DNA from: Cyanobacteria bacterium FACHB-502
GTDB lineage: Bacteria > Cyanobacteriota > Cyanobacteriia > Elainellales > Elainellaceae
Length of the DNA stretch: 64,000 bases
Assembly (NCBI GenBank): GCA_014695325.1
Contig: JACJNZ010000048.1
Location: 358,512-422,511 of the forward strand
Reading direction: 5' to 3'
The position numbers and the translations under genes are program-made. Positions 27,943 through 37,787 of this stretch are shown here, in pieces. Positions within the stretch are counted from its first letter, which is position 1. Each line of letters opens with the position of its first letter. The notes beneath the pieces were generated by a model. The model was not told the DNA's origin. It was given only the letters and a program-made list of their open reading frames with translations, and made no database searches.

Positions 27943-29349
27943 ATGGTTAAGCATTTGCCGTTGGGTGAGTTGGTCGCGCTGTTGAAGGCAGTTCCGATTC
28001 GGATAGAGGCAGTTGAGCATCAGCGTCCGATGCGGATCAGTACCGATAGCCGCAGCTTGCAGTCTGGCGATCTGTTTATCGCGTTGCGGGGTGATCGGTT
28101 TGACGGCAATGATTATTTAGGAGTGGCTCAGCAGCAGGGGGCGATCGCTGCTGTTACGGACTGTCCTCCAGCCGATGCTGATTTGCCACTACTGGTTGTG
28201 AGGGACGCGCTTCAGGCTTATCAGACGATCGCTCACTGGTGGCGAAATCAGTTTGCAGTTCCCGTAATTGCGGTAACGGGTTCAGTGGGCAAAACAACGA
28301 CCAAAGAGCTAATCACGGCAGTTTTGGCAACTCAGGGTAAGGTGCTCAAAACACAGGCGAACTACAACAACGAAATTGGTGTCCCCAAGACGCTGCTCGA
28401 ACTCACCCCCGCTCATGATTTTGCAGTAATTGAAATGGGAATGCGGGCAGCCGGAGAGATTGCCCTGCTGACGCAAATTGCCCGTCCTACAGTAGCAGTC
28501 ATTACGAATGTGGGAACAGCGCACATCGGCAGGCTCGGCTCAGAACAGGCGATCGCCGACGCAAAATGTGAACTTCTTGCAGAAATGGCTGCGGACGGAG
28601 TTGCAATTTTGAACTTTGACAATCCGCGCTTGATGCAAACCGCCGGTTGCTTTGCAGTTCCCGCAGGTGCAAATCGGCTCTGGGCAGGAAAGACAATTTC
28701 CTATGGGCTGACGGGTGGCGATGTTTTTGGGCAAATGATTGACCCATCGACTTTACAAGTTAACGAAATGACATTGCCGCTCCCGCTTCCGGGACAGCAC
28801 AACGCGATGAATTATCTGGCAGCTCTGGCAGTTGCAAAAGCGTTAAACCTTTCCTGGGAGCCACTTCAGCAGGGCACTACGGTAGAACTACCGCAGGGAC
28901 GGGCACGTCGCCTTACTTTGCCGCCGGATATTGTGATTTTGGACGAGACCTATAATGCAGGGCTGGAGTCAATGATTGCTGCACTGCATCTGCTGGCGCA
29001 AACGCCCGGAAGCCGACGGATTGCTGTTCTGGGCACTATGAAGGAGCTGGGCGATCGATCGCCTGAATTTCACCATCAGGTTGGAACCGTAGTGCGGCAG
29101 CTTGAACTGGATCATCTGCTGATTCTGGCTGACCTCGCAGAAAGCGAAGCTCTGGCAGCCGGGGCATTTCCCGTACCAACAGAGCAGTTTGATGGCGATG
29201 AAGCAGTAATCGATCGCCTCAAAGCCCTGATTCAGCCGGGCGATCGAATCCTGTTTAAGGCATCTCGTGCGGTAGGACTCGATCGCGTCGTAGAAGGATT
29301 GCGCCAGGCAGTTTTGTCAACGAATTGGGCTGAAGCTCAAACTGCCTGA
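27943..29349 (+). CDS. murF: UDP-MurNAc-tripeptide--D-Ala-D-Ala ligase
   Basis: A 468-residue Mur ligase adding D-Ala-D-Ala to the peptidoglycan precursor. The start at 27943 (MVKHLPLGELVALLKAVPIR) gives the family N-terminus; the frame is open 60 bases further upstream. N-terminal domain: STDSRSLQSGDLFIALRGDR; central ATPase: IAVTGSVGKTTTKELI (P-loop) and TQANYNNEIGVPKTLLEL; C-terminal domain: ILDETYNAGLESMIAAL and VLGTMKELGDRSPEFH. All look intact. It is convergent with the LytM peptidase gene (7-base gap). Confidence 0.93.
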   Translation: MVKHLPLGELVALLKAVPIRIEAVEHQRPMRISTDSRSLQSGDLFIALRGDRFDGNDYLGVAQQQGAIAAVTDCPPADADLPLLVVRDALQAYQTIAHWWRNQFAVPVIAVTGSVGKTTTKELITAVLATQGKVLKTQANYNNEIGVPKTLLELTPAHDFAVIEMGMRAAGEIALLTQIARPTVAVITNVGTAHIGRLGSEQAIADAKCELLAEMAADGVAILNFDNPRLMQTAGCFAVPAGANRLWAGKTISYGLTGGDVFGQMIDPSTLQVNEMTLPLPLPGQHNAMNYLAALAVAKALNLSWEPLQQGTTVELPQGRARRLTLPPDIVILDETYNAGLESMIAALHLLAQTPGSRRIAVLGTMKELGDRSPEFHHQVGTVVRQLELDHLLILADLAESEALAAGAFPVPTEQFDGDEAVIDRLKALIQPGDRILFKASRAVGLDRVVEGLRQAVLSTNWAEAQTA

Positions 29350-29356
29350 TTCTTTG

Positions 29357-30556
29357 CTAGTTGGCTGATGATCGAGCGCGTCCGTTTGCCTGAGCTAACT
29401 GAAGCGATTTCACAAACTGAGCTAAGGAATACTCCACAGCAGAACTTGCATCCATTGCTCTCCAGCCATCGGGAGTTCGCTTCAGATATTCAAAGTGCAG
29501 GTGCGGTCCGGTAGACATTCCGGTGCTGCCCACGCGCCCAATTACCTGTCCTTGCTGCACAGTTTCTCCGGGTTTGACAAACATCTCGGAAAGGTGAGCA
29601 TAGAGCGTTTGCGTGTCTTCGGCGTGCTGAAGGACAATTGCTAAACCATAGCCGCCCATTTCGTCTGCTGCTTCAACCCGACCCGAAAACGCAGCCAGCA
29701 CAGGGGTTCCCATGGGTGCGCCGAGGTCTGTGCCTGTGTGGAGGCGGCTCTGTCCGGTAACGGGGTGAACTCGCCAGCCAAACGCAGAGGTAATCACCGC
29801 CGGGATCGAGAGGGGAAAACGTAGATTGACATTGCCCAGCCGAAGCTGCATGGTAGGACGCACGTTCAGATTGTAGTATTCCCGTCCTGAAGGCGTAGTG
29901 CGACCGCCTGCACTGTAATCTAGACTGACCGAATTCCAGCCGCCGCTGACTGACCCACTCGAACTTGAAGCATACGAACTTGAAGCATAGCGGACATCTG
30001 AACTTGCAATCGGAGCCGGAGGACAAATACTTCCAGGAGCCGCCTGACCGGGTTGCAGCAATGCCTGGCAGCCGGTCGATCGCTCAGACAAAATTACATC
30101 TGGCTGGTCGGCGCGAGTTGCCCCCAGACTGTAAGCGGTCGTATCGATATAGTCTGCCTGCGGGTTAAAAGCGGCGGCAGCAGTGTCTGCCAGGTTGGGC
30201 GTTACCAGGACTGGAACCTGATAATCAGCAGAAGCAGAGCCGATTGAATCAATCGCTTCTCCGTCAGAAATTAGTGGTTCGACGGGCTCAGGAGCGGTCT
30301 GGGTAAGCCCACTTGAAACTTCAGGAGCCGCAACGGGGGCAGCAGGTTCAGGAGCCATCTCAACAGGCACAACCTCAGGAGCTGCATAAACCTCTGGTGC
30401 AGGAGCAGGCGGAGCTTCAATCGGTGCAGCAAGATCTGCCGCAGTTTGAGCAACGGCAAGGTTAGGACTAAGTAACCCTATACTGCTCAGACAAATTGCT
30501 CCGCTGAGCCAGAGCGAACGCTGATAAAAACGGCTGGTGTGGTGATTTTTTGTCAT
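29357..30556 (-). CDS. Secreted LytM/M23 family peptidase
   Basis: A protein of about 399 residues starting at 30556 (MTKNHHTSRFYQRSLWLSG), with a signal peptide ending near LAVAQT. A proline/alanine-rich linker and a long low-complexity region follow. The C-terminal M23 domain (about 255-370) has the zinc ligands: HTGTDLG (His, Asp), the helper histidine in TLYAHLSEM and GPHLHFEY (HxH). An active peptidoglycan endopeptidase is therefore expected. An in-frame ATG at 30637 would precede the signal sequence with 27 extra residues. Confidence 0.88.
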   Translation of the reverse strand: MTKNHHTSRFYQRSLWLSGAICLSSIGLLSPNLAVAQTAADLAAPIEAPPAPAPEVYAAPEVVPVEMAPEPAAPVAAPEVSSGLTQTAPEPVEPLISDGEAIDSIGSASADYQVPVLVTPNLADTAAAAFNPQADYIDTTAYSLGATRADQPDVILSERSTGCQALLQPGQAAPGSICPPAPIASSDVRYASSSYASSSSGSVSGGWNSVSLDYSAGGRTTPSGREYYNLNVRPTMQLRLGNVNLRFPLSIPAVITSAFGWRVHPVTGQSRLHTGTDLGAPMGTPVLAAFSGRVEAADEMGGYGLAIVLQHAEDTQTLYAHLSEMFVKPGETVQQGQVIGRVGSTGMSTGPHLHFEYLKRTPDGWRAMDASSAVEYSLAQFVKSLQLAQANGRARSSAN

Positions 30557-30771
30557 TCCAGATATCCCTTGCTGCAAACGGCGTTGAAACTGTCCTGCTG
30601 AGTGAAGGAAAATCGTGCAGCACTCCCGACACATCATAATCCAGATGTTTCAGAATGTCGCCTGTGTGCCCAATCTACTCATGAGACACATTCACGTAAA
30701 ACTCATTCACTGATGTGAAAGCGATCGTCGCTCTTTCGATAGAAATTGTTCCCAAACTTCCCTTCCCTTCG

Positions 30772-31623
30772 CTACTCTCCTACCGGAACCTCATAGCCCA
30801 ACGTAATGTCCCCTGGCTTTAAACAAACCTCGATCGTTCGATTGTTGCCCAGTTGCCCCCCAGGAGAATCGCTTTTGGGCTGAAGTAATACCCGCAGTTC
30901 TCCGGCTGGTGTGATTCCGAGCACTTGACCCGGCATGTTTTGATAATTGACCGATCGCCCGACGTTAATGAGCAGCGATTCGTAGGCAGGCAGAAAAGCG
31001 TTGATGTCGCGCTGTTGCCAATAGGTGAGACTGGCAGGGATGCTTTGTAACACGATCGCTGCCAGGGTCTCCATTCGGTCGATCGGCGCGATAGGCGGGA
31101 CATTCTGTTTCTGAAATACCGTTTGCAGCGAGATTCCAGGATGCGGCACTGGATTTTTCCAGTTGATGCCGATGCCAATTACTGCCTGATGAATTCGTCC
31201 CTGCTGAGTTCGGCTTTCAGTCAGGATGCCGCCGAGCTTGCGTCCTTCGATGACCAGATCGTTGAGCCACTTAAGCTGTACCGGAATTTGTCGTTGTCGT
31301 AGCCCGATCGCAATTCCCCAGGCACTGGTCAGGGTCAGCAGAGCTGCATTTGCCGCAGGCAGATCCAGGTTCATTCCCAGAGAGAGATACAAGCCTCCGG
31401 GGTTAGACTGCCACTGATGTCCGCGCTGTCCACGTCCGGCAGTTTGGGATTGGGCGATCACGGCGACAGACTGCGAAGGGGTTTGTTGCAGGAGGTTCCA
31501 GGCGATCGTATTTGTGGAGTCAACGGTGTCGAACAGGTGCAGTGCGAAATTGGGTAGATCTCCGGGTATGGGCAGGTTGATTTGATGCAGTTCTGCCTCT
31601 AGCAAGGCGCGATCGAGGGTCAT
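30772..31623 (-). CDS. birA: Biotin--[acetyl-CoA-carboxylase] ligase
   Basis: A 283-residue biotin protein ligase. Diagnostic motifs are FDTVDSTNTIAWNLL, SQTAGRGQRGHQWQSNPGGL (biotinyl-AMP binding) and QLKWLNDLVIEGRKLGGILTE (catalytic lysine region). No N-terminal DNA-binding helix-turn-helix is present, so it is a class I enzyme without repressor function. It attaches biotin to the acetyl-CoA carboxylase carrier protein. It is divergent from pgeF (82-base gap). Confidence 0.9.
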   Translation of the reverse strand: MTLDRALLEAELHQINLPIPGDLPNFALHLFDTVDSTNTIAWNLLQQTPSQSVAVIAQSQTAGRGQRGHQWQSNPGGLYLSLGMNLDLPAANAALLTLTSAWGIAIGLRQRQIPVQLKWLNDLVIEGRKLGGILTESRTQQGRIHQAVIGIGINWKNPVPHPGISLQTVFQKQNVPPIAPIDRMETLAAIVLQSIPASLTYWQQRDINAFLPAYESLLINVGRSVNYQNMPGQVLGITPAGELRVLLQPKSDSPGGQLGNNRTIEVCLKPGDITLGYEVPVGE

Positions 31624-31705
31624 GGTCCTCCATTAATTTTTGTGATTTTGGCGTAAGCTAGCCTCAAGGCGTTTCGCTGTCCAGCTCCTTTTCCCCGGAA
31701 TTCCT

Positions 31706-32536
31706 ATGCATACCTGGCACTGGCAAACCTGGCAAGACCTACCTTATTTGACCTGTAGCCTGCTGAGGGACTGGTCGCACGGTTTCTTTACACAGCAGTT
31801 TTGGGTTCATGCCCCCGAAGATTTAGCAGAAGTTTTACAGCCGACCGCCCAGGTTTACCGGGTTAAGCAAGTTCATAGCAATACTGTGCTGACAGCGGCA
31901 GAGATCGATCGCACCTTTTCAGACGATGCGCCCTTAGAAACCGTTGCCGAATCTGATTCTGCCATGTTTCCCGAAGCGGATGGCATTGTCAGTGATGACG
32001 CCGATCAGGCGGTTTGGGTCTGTACGGCAGACTGTACTCCGGTGTTAATTGCCGATGCTGAGACTGGACAGGTTGCCGCGATTCATGCCGGATGGCGCGG
32101 GACTGCCACCCAAATTGTGCCCAGAGCGATCGAGCGACTTCAGCAGCAGGGCAGCCAGCTTCAAAATCTCAAAATTGCTCTCGGTCCTGCCATTGCCGGA
32201 GAAGTCTATCAAGTTTCGCTTCCGGTCGCCGCTCAGATTGGCAGCACGATCGTCTCTCCTGAAAGTTCTGCAGGTGAATCACCCGAGGCTGAGGTCGAAA
32301 GCCTGCTCAATGCGTTGAGCCAAATTCCCGATTCTCCTTTGCTGCCTGACCCCCAACCCGGACGAGCCAGAATTGACGTGCGGCGGACGATCGCACTTCA
32401 GCTTGAGCAGCTCGGAATTGCCTCTGATCAGGTGTCGATCGCCCCTTACTGCACGTATCAAACTCCCGAATATTTCTTTTCTTATCGGCGAGAACGGCTG
32501 AAGAGAGTTCAGTGGTCGGGGATTGTTTCGGCTTAG
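31706..32536 (+). CDS. pgeF: Peptidoglycan editing factor / laccase-domain protein
   Basis: A 276-residue YfiH/PgeF family protein. Conserved metal/purine-site motifs are VKQVHSNTVL (His), WVCTADCTPVLIAD (Cys) and VAAIHAGWRGTATQI (His). The family is linked to removing wrongly incorporated L-Ser from peptidoglycan precursors and to purine-nucleoside activity. An unusual insertion of about 35 residues (about 195-225, acidic) separates two conserved parts. Its stop overlaps the dihydroorotase stop by four bases (convergent). Confidence 0.85.
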   Translation: MHTWHWQTWQDLPYLTCSLLRDWSHGFFTQQFWVHAPEDLAEVLQPTAQVYRVKQVHSNTVLTAAEIDRTFSDDAPLETVAESDSAMFPEADGIVSDDADQAVWVCTADCTPVLIADAETGQVAAIHAGWRGTATQIVPRAIERLQQQGSQLQNLKIALGPAIAGEVYQVSLPVAAQIGSTIVSPESSAGESPEAEVESLLNALSQIPDSPLLPDPQPGRARIDVRRTIALQLEQLGIASDQVSIAPYCTYQTPEYFFSYRRERLKRVQWSGIVSA

Positions 32537-33873
32537 GGTGCGTCAAAGGTAAGTGCTTCTCCTCGGACATCTAGATTGAATTTGCCGCGATCGTACGCAA
32601 TCTTGCCGCCTACGATCGTCATGACGGGAAATCCGGTGAGCTTCCAGCCTTCAAACGGGCTCCAGCCGCACTTGGTTTGCAGTTCCTCGCGAAGGACGGG
32701 GCGATAGGTATCTAGATCGACCAGTACCAGATCGGCATCGTATCCGGGCTGAATCAGTCCTTTGTTGGGAATTTTGTATGCCCTGGCGACAGCCGTAGAC
32801 ATCCAGTTTGTCGCCTGGGGCACGTGCAGGCGTCCCTGCATTGCCTGGGGCAGCATCAGCGGCAGAGAAGTTTCGACTCCGGGCATTTCTGAGGGCGTGT
32901 TAGGGTAGCCCTGCGCCTTTTCTTCGAGTGTGTAGGGGGCGTGGTCGGTGGTAATAAAGTCGAGAATGCCGTCTTTAAGTGCCTGCCAAAGGACTTCGTT
33001 ATCGTGGGGCGATCGAATGGGCGGATTCATTTGAACAAGCGTGCCAATTTCCCCATAGGCAGCCGTATTCAGCAGCCAGTTGCTAGGGCGTGACTTCTGC
33101 CGTGACCCAGGCAGGCTTATCCTGGCGCAGCAGTTCGGCTTCTTCGGCAGTGGAGAAATGCAAAATGCGAAGCCGTCGCTGATATTTTTTGGAAAGAGAG
33201 AGGGCAAGCTGCGTGGCGGAAAGGGCTGCCTGATTGTCTTGAATTTGCGAGTGAATTGCCGGATCGGTGATGCCTGCAAACTGTTCGCGTCGCTGTCGAA
33301 TTCGTGCCTGATCTTCGGCATGAACCGCAATGAGGCGATCGCCATAAGCAAAAATCCGCTCTAGTGCCGCTTCTTGATCAACCAACAGCGCGCCGTGCAT
33401 CGATCCCATAAAGATTTATGATGCCGCAGGCAGGGTTTGCCTCTAGCAGGTTGGGCGATGCTTCCCCCGTCGCACCGATAAAAAAGCCGTAGTTGACCAG
33501 CGATTTTTCTGCTGCTCGCTTCAGCTTATCGTCTAGAGCCGCCTGAGTCGTAGTTAGTGGCTTTGTATGGGGCATCTCCAGAAACGAGGTAACTACTCCC
33601 CTTTAGCACAGGCACGGCTGGCAGTAGACAGGTCTTCTTTGTATTCCAGCCCTGGTTCCCGGAAATGTGCCTGCGGATCAATCACGCCTGGCAATAGCGT
33701 TAGCCCCGATGCTTCAACGATCTGCACCGCTTCCCCCCGATCATCAGGGGAGATTTCACCGCCAACTTGGGCGATCGTCTTGCCGCGAAGTGGACATCTC
33801 CGGTGGTAAACGTGCCGTCTGGCAGAAGAATCCGGGCTTGGCGAATGAGCAGGGAACTAGGTTGCGAAGTCAT
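32533..33873 (-). pseudogene. pyrC: Dihydroorotase, broken by four single-base frameshifts
   Basis: From the ATG at 33873 the minus strand encodes a cyanobacterial dihydroorotase in pieces. Shifts are needed near 33787 (GCGG for GCGGG), near 33598 (GGGG for GGGGG), near 33417 (an extra T in ATCATAAATC) and near 33087 (an extra T in CCCTAGC). Corrected, the order is normal: GVIDPQAHFREPGLEYKEDL, TSFLEMPHTKPLTTTQAAL, GIKIFMGSMHGALLV, VTPSNWLLNTAAYGEIGTLV, FITTDHAPYTLEEK and QPGYDADLVLVDLD. The motifs are well preserved, so the damage is recent or a sequence error. The DPQAH in place of DxHxH appears normal for this cyanobacterial branch. Confidence 0.85.
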
Positions 33874-34401
33874 AGGTCAATTCAGGGTGAACAATTTCAG
33901 GGTGTCATCAGGTTTTGGAAGGCGATCGTGCAGGATGGCGCAGAATGAGTCAGGCTATCCTCCAAGCGAACCTCCAAATAAACCAGCCAGATAAACCAAA
34001 AAGCCAAAGCAACTATTCTCACCGATTAGAATGGAAAACATGAAATAACCTTGCATTTTATTAAATTCTCCACTAAGCAGATGCAGGTCTTGGCAGCTTG
34101 TGAGCAGAAACCCCTGATACGTCAGTCGTTCACGTAGCTTATAGAGACAATTTGTAGAAGAGGGCTATCAGGTGCATCCCGTCCGGTTGATCCTTTTACA
34201 ACTTTCATGGACTATGATACTTTTCGTCCGCTTTATGCCATAACTAGGGTTTAGTCTTAACGAAAGTTCAGTCTTAGGCTCCAAGCTTGATTTTCTGCTT
34301 GAAACCTCTGCTTTAATATTGTGTTTTTAATATTGTGCTGAATTTCAGGCTGCATTGAACTGCTTTCTGCTCTGCATCGGATCACTTTTATCTCAGCATC
34401 C
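33874..34401. other. Intergenic region between pyrC and lepB
   Basis: About 530 bases, divergent promoters expected. AT-rich before lepB with a TTTAATATTGTG repeat (34313-34336). No gene recognised. Confidence 0.4.
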
Positions 34402-35151
34402 ATGTCTCATCCTGATCCTAATCTTCCGCCTCATCTTCATTCCACCTCGCCTGATGATTCGGGTATTAGCCCCGCTTCAGATGCTTCGGAGCCGCTCAAA
34501 ATGTCGTACAAGTCGAATCGCGCCGTACCGCCTCAAACTGAAAATGCCTGGGTGGAAGCCGCTAAAACGATCGGTCTTAGCTTAGTGTTGGCGTTAGGAA
34601 TTCGGCATTTTGTCGCAGAGGCACGCTACATTCCCTCCGAATCAATGATTCCGACGCTGGAAGTTAACGATCGCCTGATCGTAGAGAAGATTAGCTACCG
34701 CTTTAATCCGCCTGGACGGGAAGACATTATCGTCTTTTGGCCCAACGATCGGCTACGGCAGCAAAACCCGGAACTTAAAGATGCCTTTATTAAGCGTGTG
34801 ATTGGTTTGCCGGGAGAAAAGGTTGAAGTTAAGAACGGCACGGTTTTTATCAACGACCAGCCCCTCAAAGAAGAATATATTGCCGCAAAACCGGATTATC
34901 AGTGGGGTCCAGAAGTGGTGCCGCCAGATTCGTATTTGGTGCTGGGTGATAACCGCAACAACAGCTTTGATAGCCATTTCTGGGGCTATGTACCGCGTGC
35001 GAATATTATTGGTCGGGCAGTCTTTCGCTTCTGGCCCCCCAATCGGCTTGGCGATATTGACTCCGCACCGTATTATCAACCGGGGCAGGATCAGCCCTCT
35101 CCAAATCAACCTTCCCAAGATCAGCCCTCGGAACAGCCTGTTACCCCCTAG
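34402..35151 (+). CDS. lepB: Signal peptidase I
   Basis: A 249-residue type I signal peptidase with a cytoplasmic N-terminus, one membrane segment (about 52-75) and the catalytic serine in [14 protein letters not shown]. The general-base lysine is in [11 protein letters not shown], and box E motif is [19 protein letters not shown]. The enzyme removes signal peptides after Sec/Tat export. The C-terminus is a glutamine/proline-rich tail with short repeats ([15 protein letters not shown]), unusual but probably harmless. psbQ follows 138 bases later. Confidence 0.93.
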   Translation: MSHPDPNLPPHLHSTSPDDSGISPASDASEPLKMSYKSNRAVPPQTENAWVEAAKTIGLSLVLALGIRHFVAEARYIPSESMIPTLEVNDRLIVEKISYRFNPPGREDIIVFWPNDRLRQQNPELKDAFIKRVIGLPGEKVEVKNGTVFINDQPLKEEYIAAKPDYQWGPEVVPPDSYLVLGDNRNNSFDSHFWGYVPRANIIGRAVFRFWPPNRLGDIDSAPYYQPGQDQPSPNQPSQDQPSEQPVTP

Positions 35152-35289
35152 ATCTTTCAAGCAAGGATCAAGGCAATGAAGCTTTTTAGCAATCCGGTCG
35201 GGAGGCTACTGTCTCGCTGAACCGATCCGCTATAGGATGGATCTGGTTTTAATCTTATTGAATAGAGCGAATCGGTGAGACAAATTCTT

Positions 35290-35733
35290 ATGTTCCGCTA
35301 TCGGTCATTAATTGCCCTTATTCTGGTTGCGATTACCAGCCTGCTCGTGAGCTGTGGCAACCCAACGCCAACGGCAAAAGCTCCGACTTATACTTCTGAT
35401 CAAATTGCCCAGATTCAGCAGTACGCCACTCGGCTGCAAACCTTCCGCGATCGAATGCTAGAGCTGCCGCCCCTGGTTCAGCAAAAGCGATGGAACGATG
35501 TCGAATCGCTAATTCACGGTCCTCTGGGCGAAATCCGAGCTACGATGCTCCGTTTATCGCGCAATCTGCTGCCTTCTGAGCAGAAACAAGCAGAAGCAGC
35601 CGCCAAGGAAACGTTTGAACATCTAATTTTGATTGACGAAGCGGCTCAGGCACAGGACGGGATTAAAGCCTTGCGAAACTACAATGAGCTGTTGAAAGAT
35701 TTTGACGCTTTTGTAGAGCGGATTCCTTCTTAG
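35290..35733 (+). CDS. psbQ: Photosystem II lipoprotein PsbQ (CyanoQ)
   Basis: A 147-residue lipoprotein. The start at the ATG at 35290 gives MFRYRSLIALILVAITSLLV followed by a lipobox cysteine (LVSC), so it is exported and lipid-anchored on the lumenal side. The four-helix-bundle body with YTSDQIAQIQQYATRL, ESLIHGPLGEIRATMLRL and LLKDFDAFVERIP closely resembles cyanobacterial PsbQ (Sll1638). It stabilises the oxygen-evolving complex. A GTG at 35275 is an alternative start. Confidence 0.88.
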   Translation: MFRYRSLIALILVAITSLLVSCGNPTPTAKAPTYTSDQIAQIQQYATRLQTFRDRMLELPPLVQQKRWNDVESLIHGPLGEIRATMLRLSRNLLPSEQKQAEAAAKETFEHLILIDEAAQAQDGIKALRNYNELLKDFDAFVERIPS

Positions 35734-35982
35734 GAAGAGACGAGGCGATAGGGAGATGGGGAGCTAAGAGAATAAGATGTCGGGAGTGCAGCAGTGAAAG
35801 CAGGAAGAAGAGGCAAGGGTGAGGCGTGAGAACGTGAGCAGCTTTGAAATAAATTTGGAATCAGTAATTCGAGCGTTGCTTAAACTAAAAACTTCCTCAA
35901 ACCTCCTTTGCCCTTTTGCCCCTGATCTCTTCACCCTTCCCTCATCTCCCTATCCCCTGATCTCCTCATTCTCCGGTAAAAA

Positions 35983-37125
35983 ATGCACATCGCGATCGTT
36001 GGCTGTGGCGTGATCGGGGCGATGACTGCCTACGAACTCAGCGGCAATTCAGAATTCAGAATTACGGTGATCGATCGCCAGTTCCCGGTTCAAGGGGCGA
36101 CGCAAGCTGCGCTGGGTGTGCTGATGGGGGCAATCAGTCAAAAAGTGAAAGGGCGTGCCTGGAATTTGCGGGAGGCCAGCCTGAAGCGATACGAAACGCT
36201 GGTTCCTGAATTAGAGGCAGCGACGGGTACAATAATTCCATTCAACCGTAAGGGCATTGTCAAGCTGTGTTTAGCCGATGAGGAGCAGCCTGACTGGGAT
36301 AGCCTGATTGAAACGCGCCTATCGCAGGGGTGGCGGCTGGAGCGATGGGATTTAACCAAACTGCGGCAGCACTGTCCTCAGGTGACCAGCCCGCGTGTCG
36401 TGGGAGCAATTTATTCGCCGGACGATCGCCAGCTCGACCCCAAGACACTTACCCTGATGCTGATTGAAGCAGCTCAGCGGCGCGGCGTTCAGTTTTATTT
36501 TGAGACTCAGATTACAGGGTTTGCCTCGGATCAAACTTCATCGGGACTGTGTGCTTGCCACGCGATCGACACTCAGCAGGGCAGATTTGCAGTGGATGCG
36601 ATCGTCGTCACGGCAGGATTAGGGTCAACGCCTGTTTTGCAGTCTCTCCAGCAGGTTCGATCGCCAGAAGTCGCGGGAGAGAAAGTGGTTGAAGTGCGCC
36701 CGGTGCTGGGGCAGGCGGTGCGAATGCGTTTGGCAGAGCCATTGGGAAATCCAAACTTTCAGCCCGTTGTTACCGGAAACGATATCCATTTGGTTCCGTT
36801 GGGCGATCGAGAATATTGGGTGGGTGCGACGGTTGAATTTTCCGCAGGTGCGAGTGAAATTTTGCCCGATGCCGATCGCCTGCAAAGGGTGCTAAGCGGG
36901 GCGATCGAGTTTTGTCCTGCCCTGGCAGCGGGCGTAACGGTGGAGCAGTGGTCGGGCTTGCGTCCGCGTCCCCATCAGCGTCCTGCTCCGGTGATTGAGC
37001 CAATGCCCGGCTACCAGAATGTGATTGTGGCAACCGGGCACTATCGCAATGGAGTTTTGCTGGCTCCGGCAACGGCTCAGAGTGTGCGATCGATGGTTGA
37101 AACAATTCGAGCTGTTGCCTCTTAA
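35983..37125 (+). CDS. FAD-dependent oxidoreductase, glycine-oxidase (ThiO/DAO) type
   Basis: A 380-residue flavoprotein with an N-terminal Rossmann motif (MHIAIVGCGVIGAMTAYELS, GxGxxG) and the DAO family fold. A late GLRPRPHQRPAPVIEP and ATGHYRNGVLLAPATAQ region is typical of glycine or amino acid oxidases such as ThiO. The middle ATQAALGVLMGAI motif fits FAD binding. The substrate is not known. The four-base overlap with the convergent PG-binding gene shows no spacer between them. Confidence 0.8.
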   Translation: MHIAIVGCGVIGAMTAYELSGNSEFRITVIDRQFPVQGATQAALGVLMGAISQKVKGRAWNLREASLKRYETLVPELEAATGTIIPFNRKGIVKLCLADEEQPDWDSLIETRLSQGWRLERWDLTKLRQHCPQVTSPRVVGAIYSPDDRQLDPKTLTLMLIEAAQRRGVQFYFETQITGFASDQTSSGLCACHAIDTQQGRFAVDAIVVTAGLGSTPVLQSLQQVRSPEVAGEKVVEVRPVLGQAVRMRLAEPLGNPNFQPVVTGNDIHLVPLGDREYWVGATVEFSAGASEILPDADRLQRVLSGAIEFCPALAAGVTVEQWSGLRPRPHQRPAPVIEPMPGYQNVIVATGHYRNGVLLAPATAQSVRSMVETIRAVAS

Positions 37126-37787
37126 GGACGATACTCGACCCGTGCAGACAAACGCCGATTGCGAAGCTGATCGACCACCGCTTCAGCTCTTTCTCGATCC
37201 TCGTAGCCGCCTGCATTGATGAACGAACCTCTCCTGGAGCTTTGAACAGTTGCTGCTGCCTGCACCTGTCGAGCCGTTGCCAAATTGCTAGGGTCATCAC
37301 CCGGAATCACTGCCACAAAAGGACCAACGGGCAAGCCGGAAGTGGGCGGCTGAACCGGGATAAAGGGTGGCTGAATGGGAACGAACCCGGAACAGGTTCC
37401 CGAAGCAAGGGCATTGTTCGTTTGAGGTCCGGCAATGCCATCCACAATCAGACCGCAACTGCGCTGAAACTGAGTCACGGCACTCACGGTTTCCGGTCCA
37501 TAAACTCCGTCGACGCTAACGAAAAAGCCTTCTGACCTCAGTGCCTGCTGCAAAGTAAATACTCTTGCACCTTGCTCACCGGGAAACAGGGTGTTGTTAG
37601 GTAGCAGGGTTTGGGCGATCGATTGGGAAGAAGCTCCAACTACCGCAGTGAGTACCGCGATCGACAGCAATCCCTGACGTAGAAAGCTTGACATTCGCCG
37701 GGGGAGCCTCTTAAATTGCTTCAGTTTAGAAGATACGTTTGGGTCTTGATCAAAGGGAATCGAATGAGTCGTGAATTGCGGTTTCAT
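37122..37787 (-). CDS. Exported peptidoglycan-binding protein with SPOR-like C-terminus
   Basis: A 221-residue protein starting at 37787, preceded by GAGGAA on the minus strand (GTGAGGAACCCATG), which supports this start over upstream in-frame ATGs. A long basic n-region is followed by a signal helix (GLLSIAVLTAVVGASSQSIA). The mature protein has a PG_binding_1 domain (GEQGARVFTLQQALRSEGFF ... VDGVYGPETVSAVTQFQ), a proline-rich linker and a C-terminal segment (INAGGYEDRERAEAVVDQLR) that looks like half of a SPOR domain. It probably anchors to the cell wall. Confidence 0.78.
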   Translation of the reverse strand: MKPQFTTHSIPFDQDPNVSSKLKQFKRLPRRMSSFLRQGLLSIAVLTAVVGASSQSIAQTLLPNNTLFPGEQGARVFTLQQALRSEGFFVSVDGVYGPETVSAVTQFQRSCGLIVDGIAGPQTNNALASGTCSGFVPIQPPFIPVQPPTSGLPVGPFVAVIPGDDPSNLATARQVQAAATVQSSRRGSFINAGGYEDRERAEAVVDQLRNRRLSARVEYRP

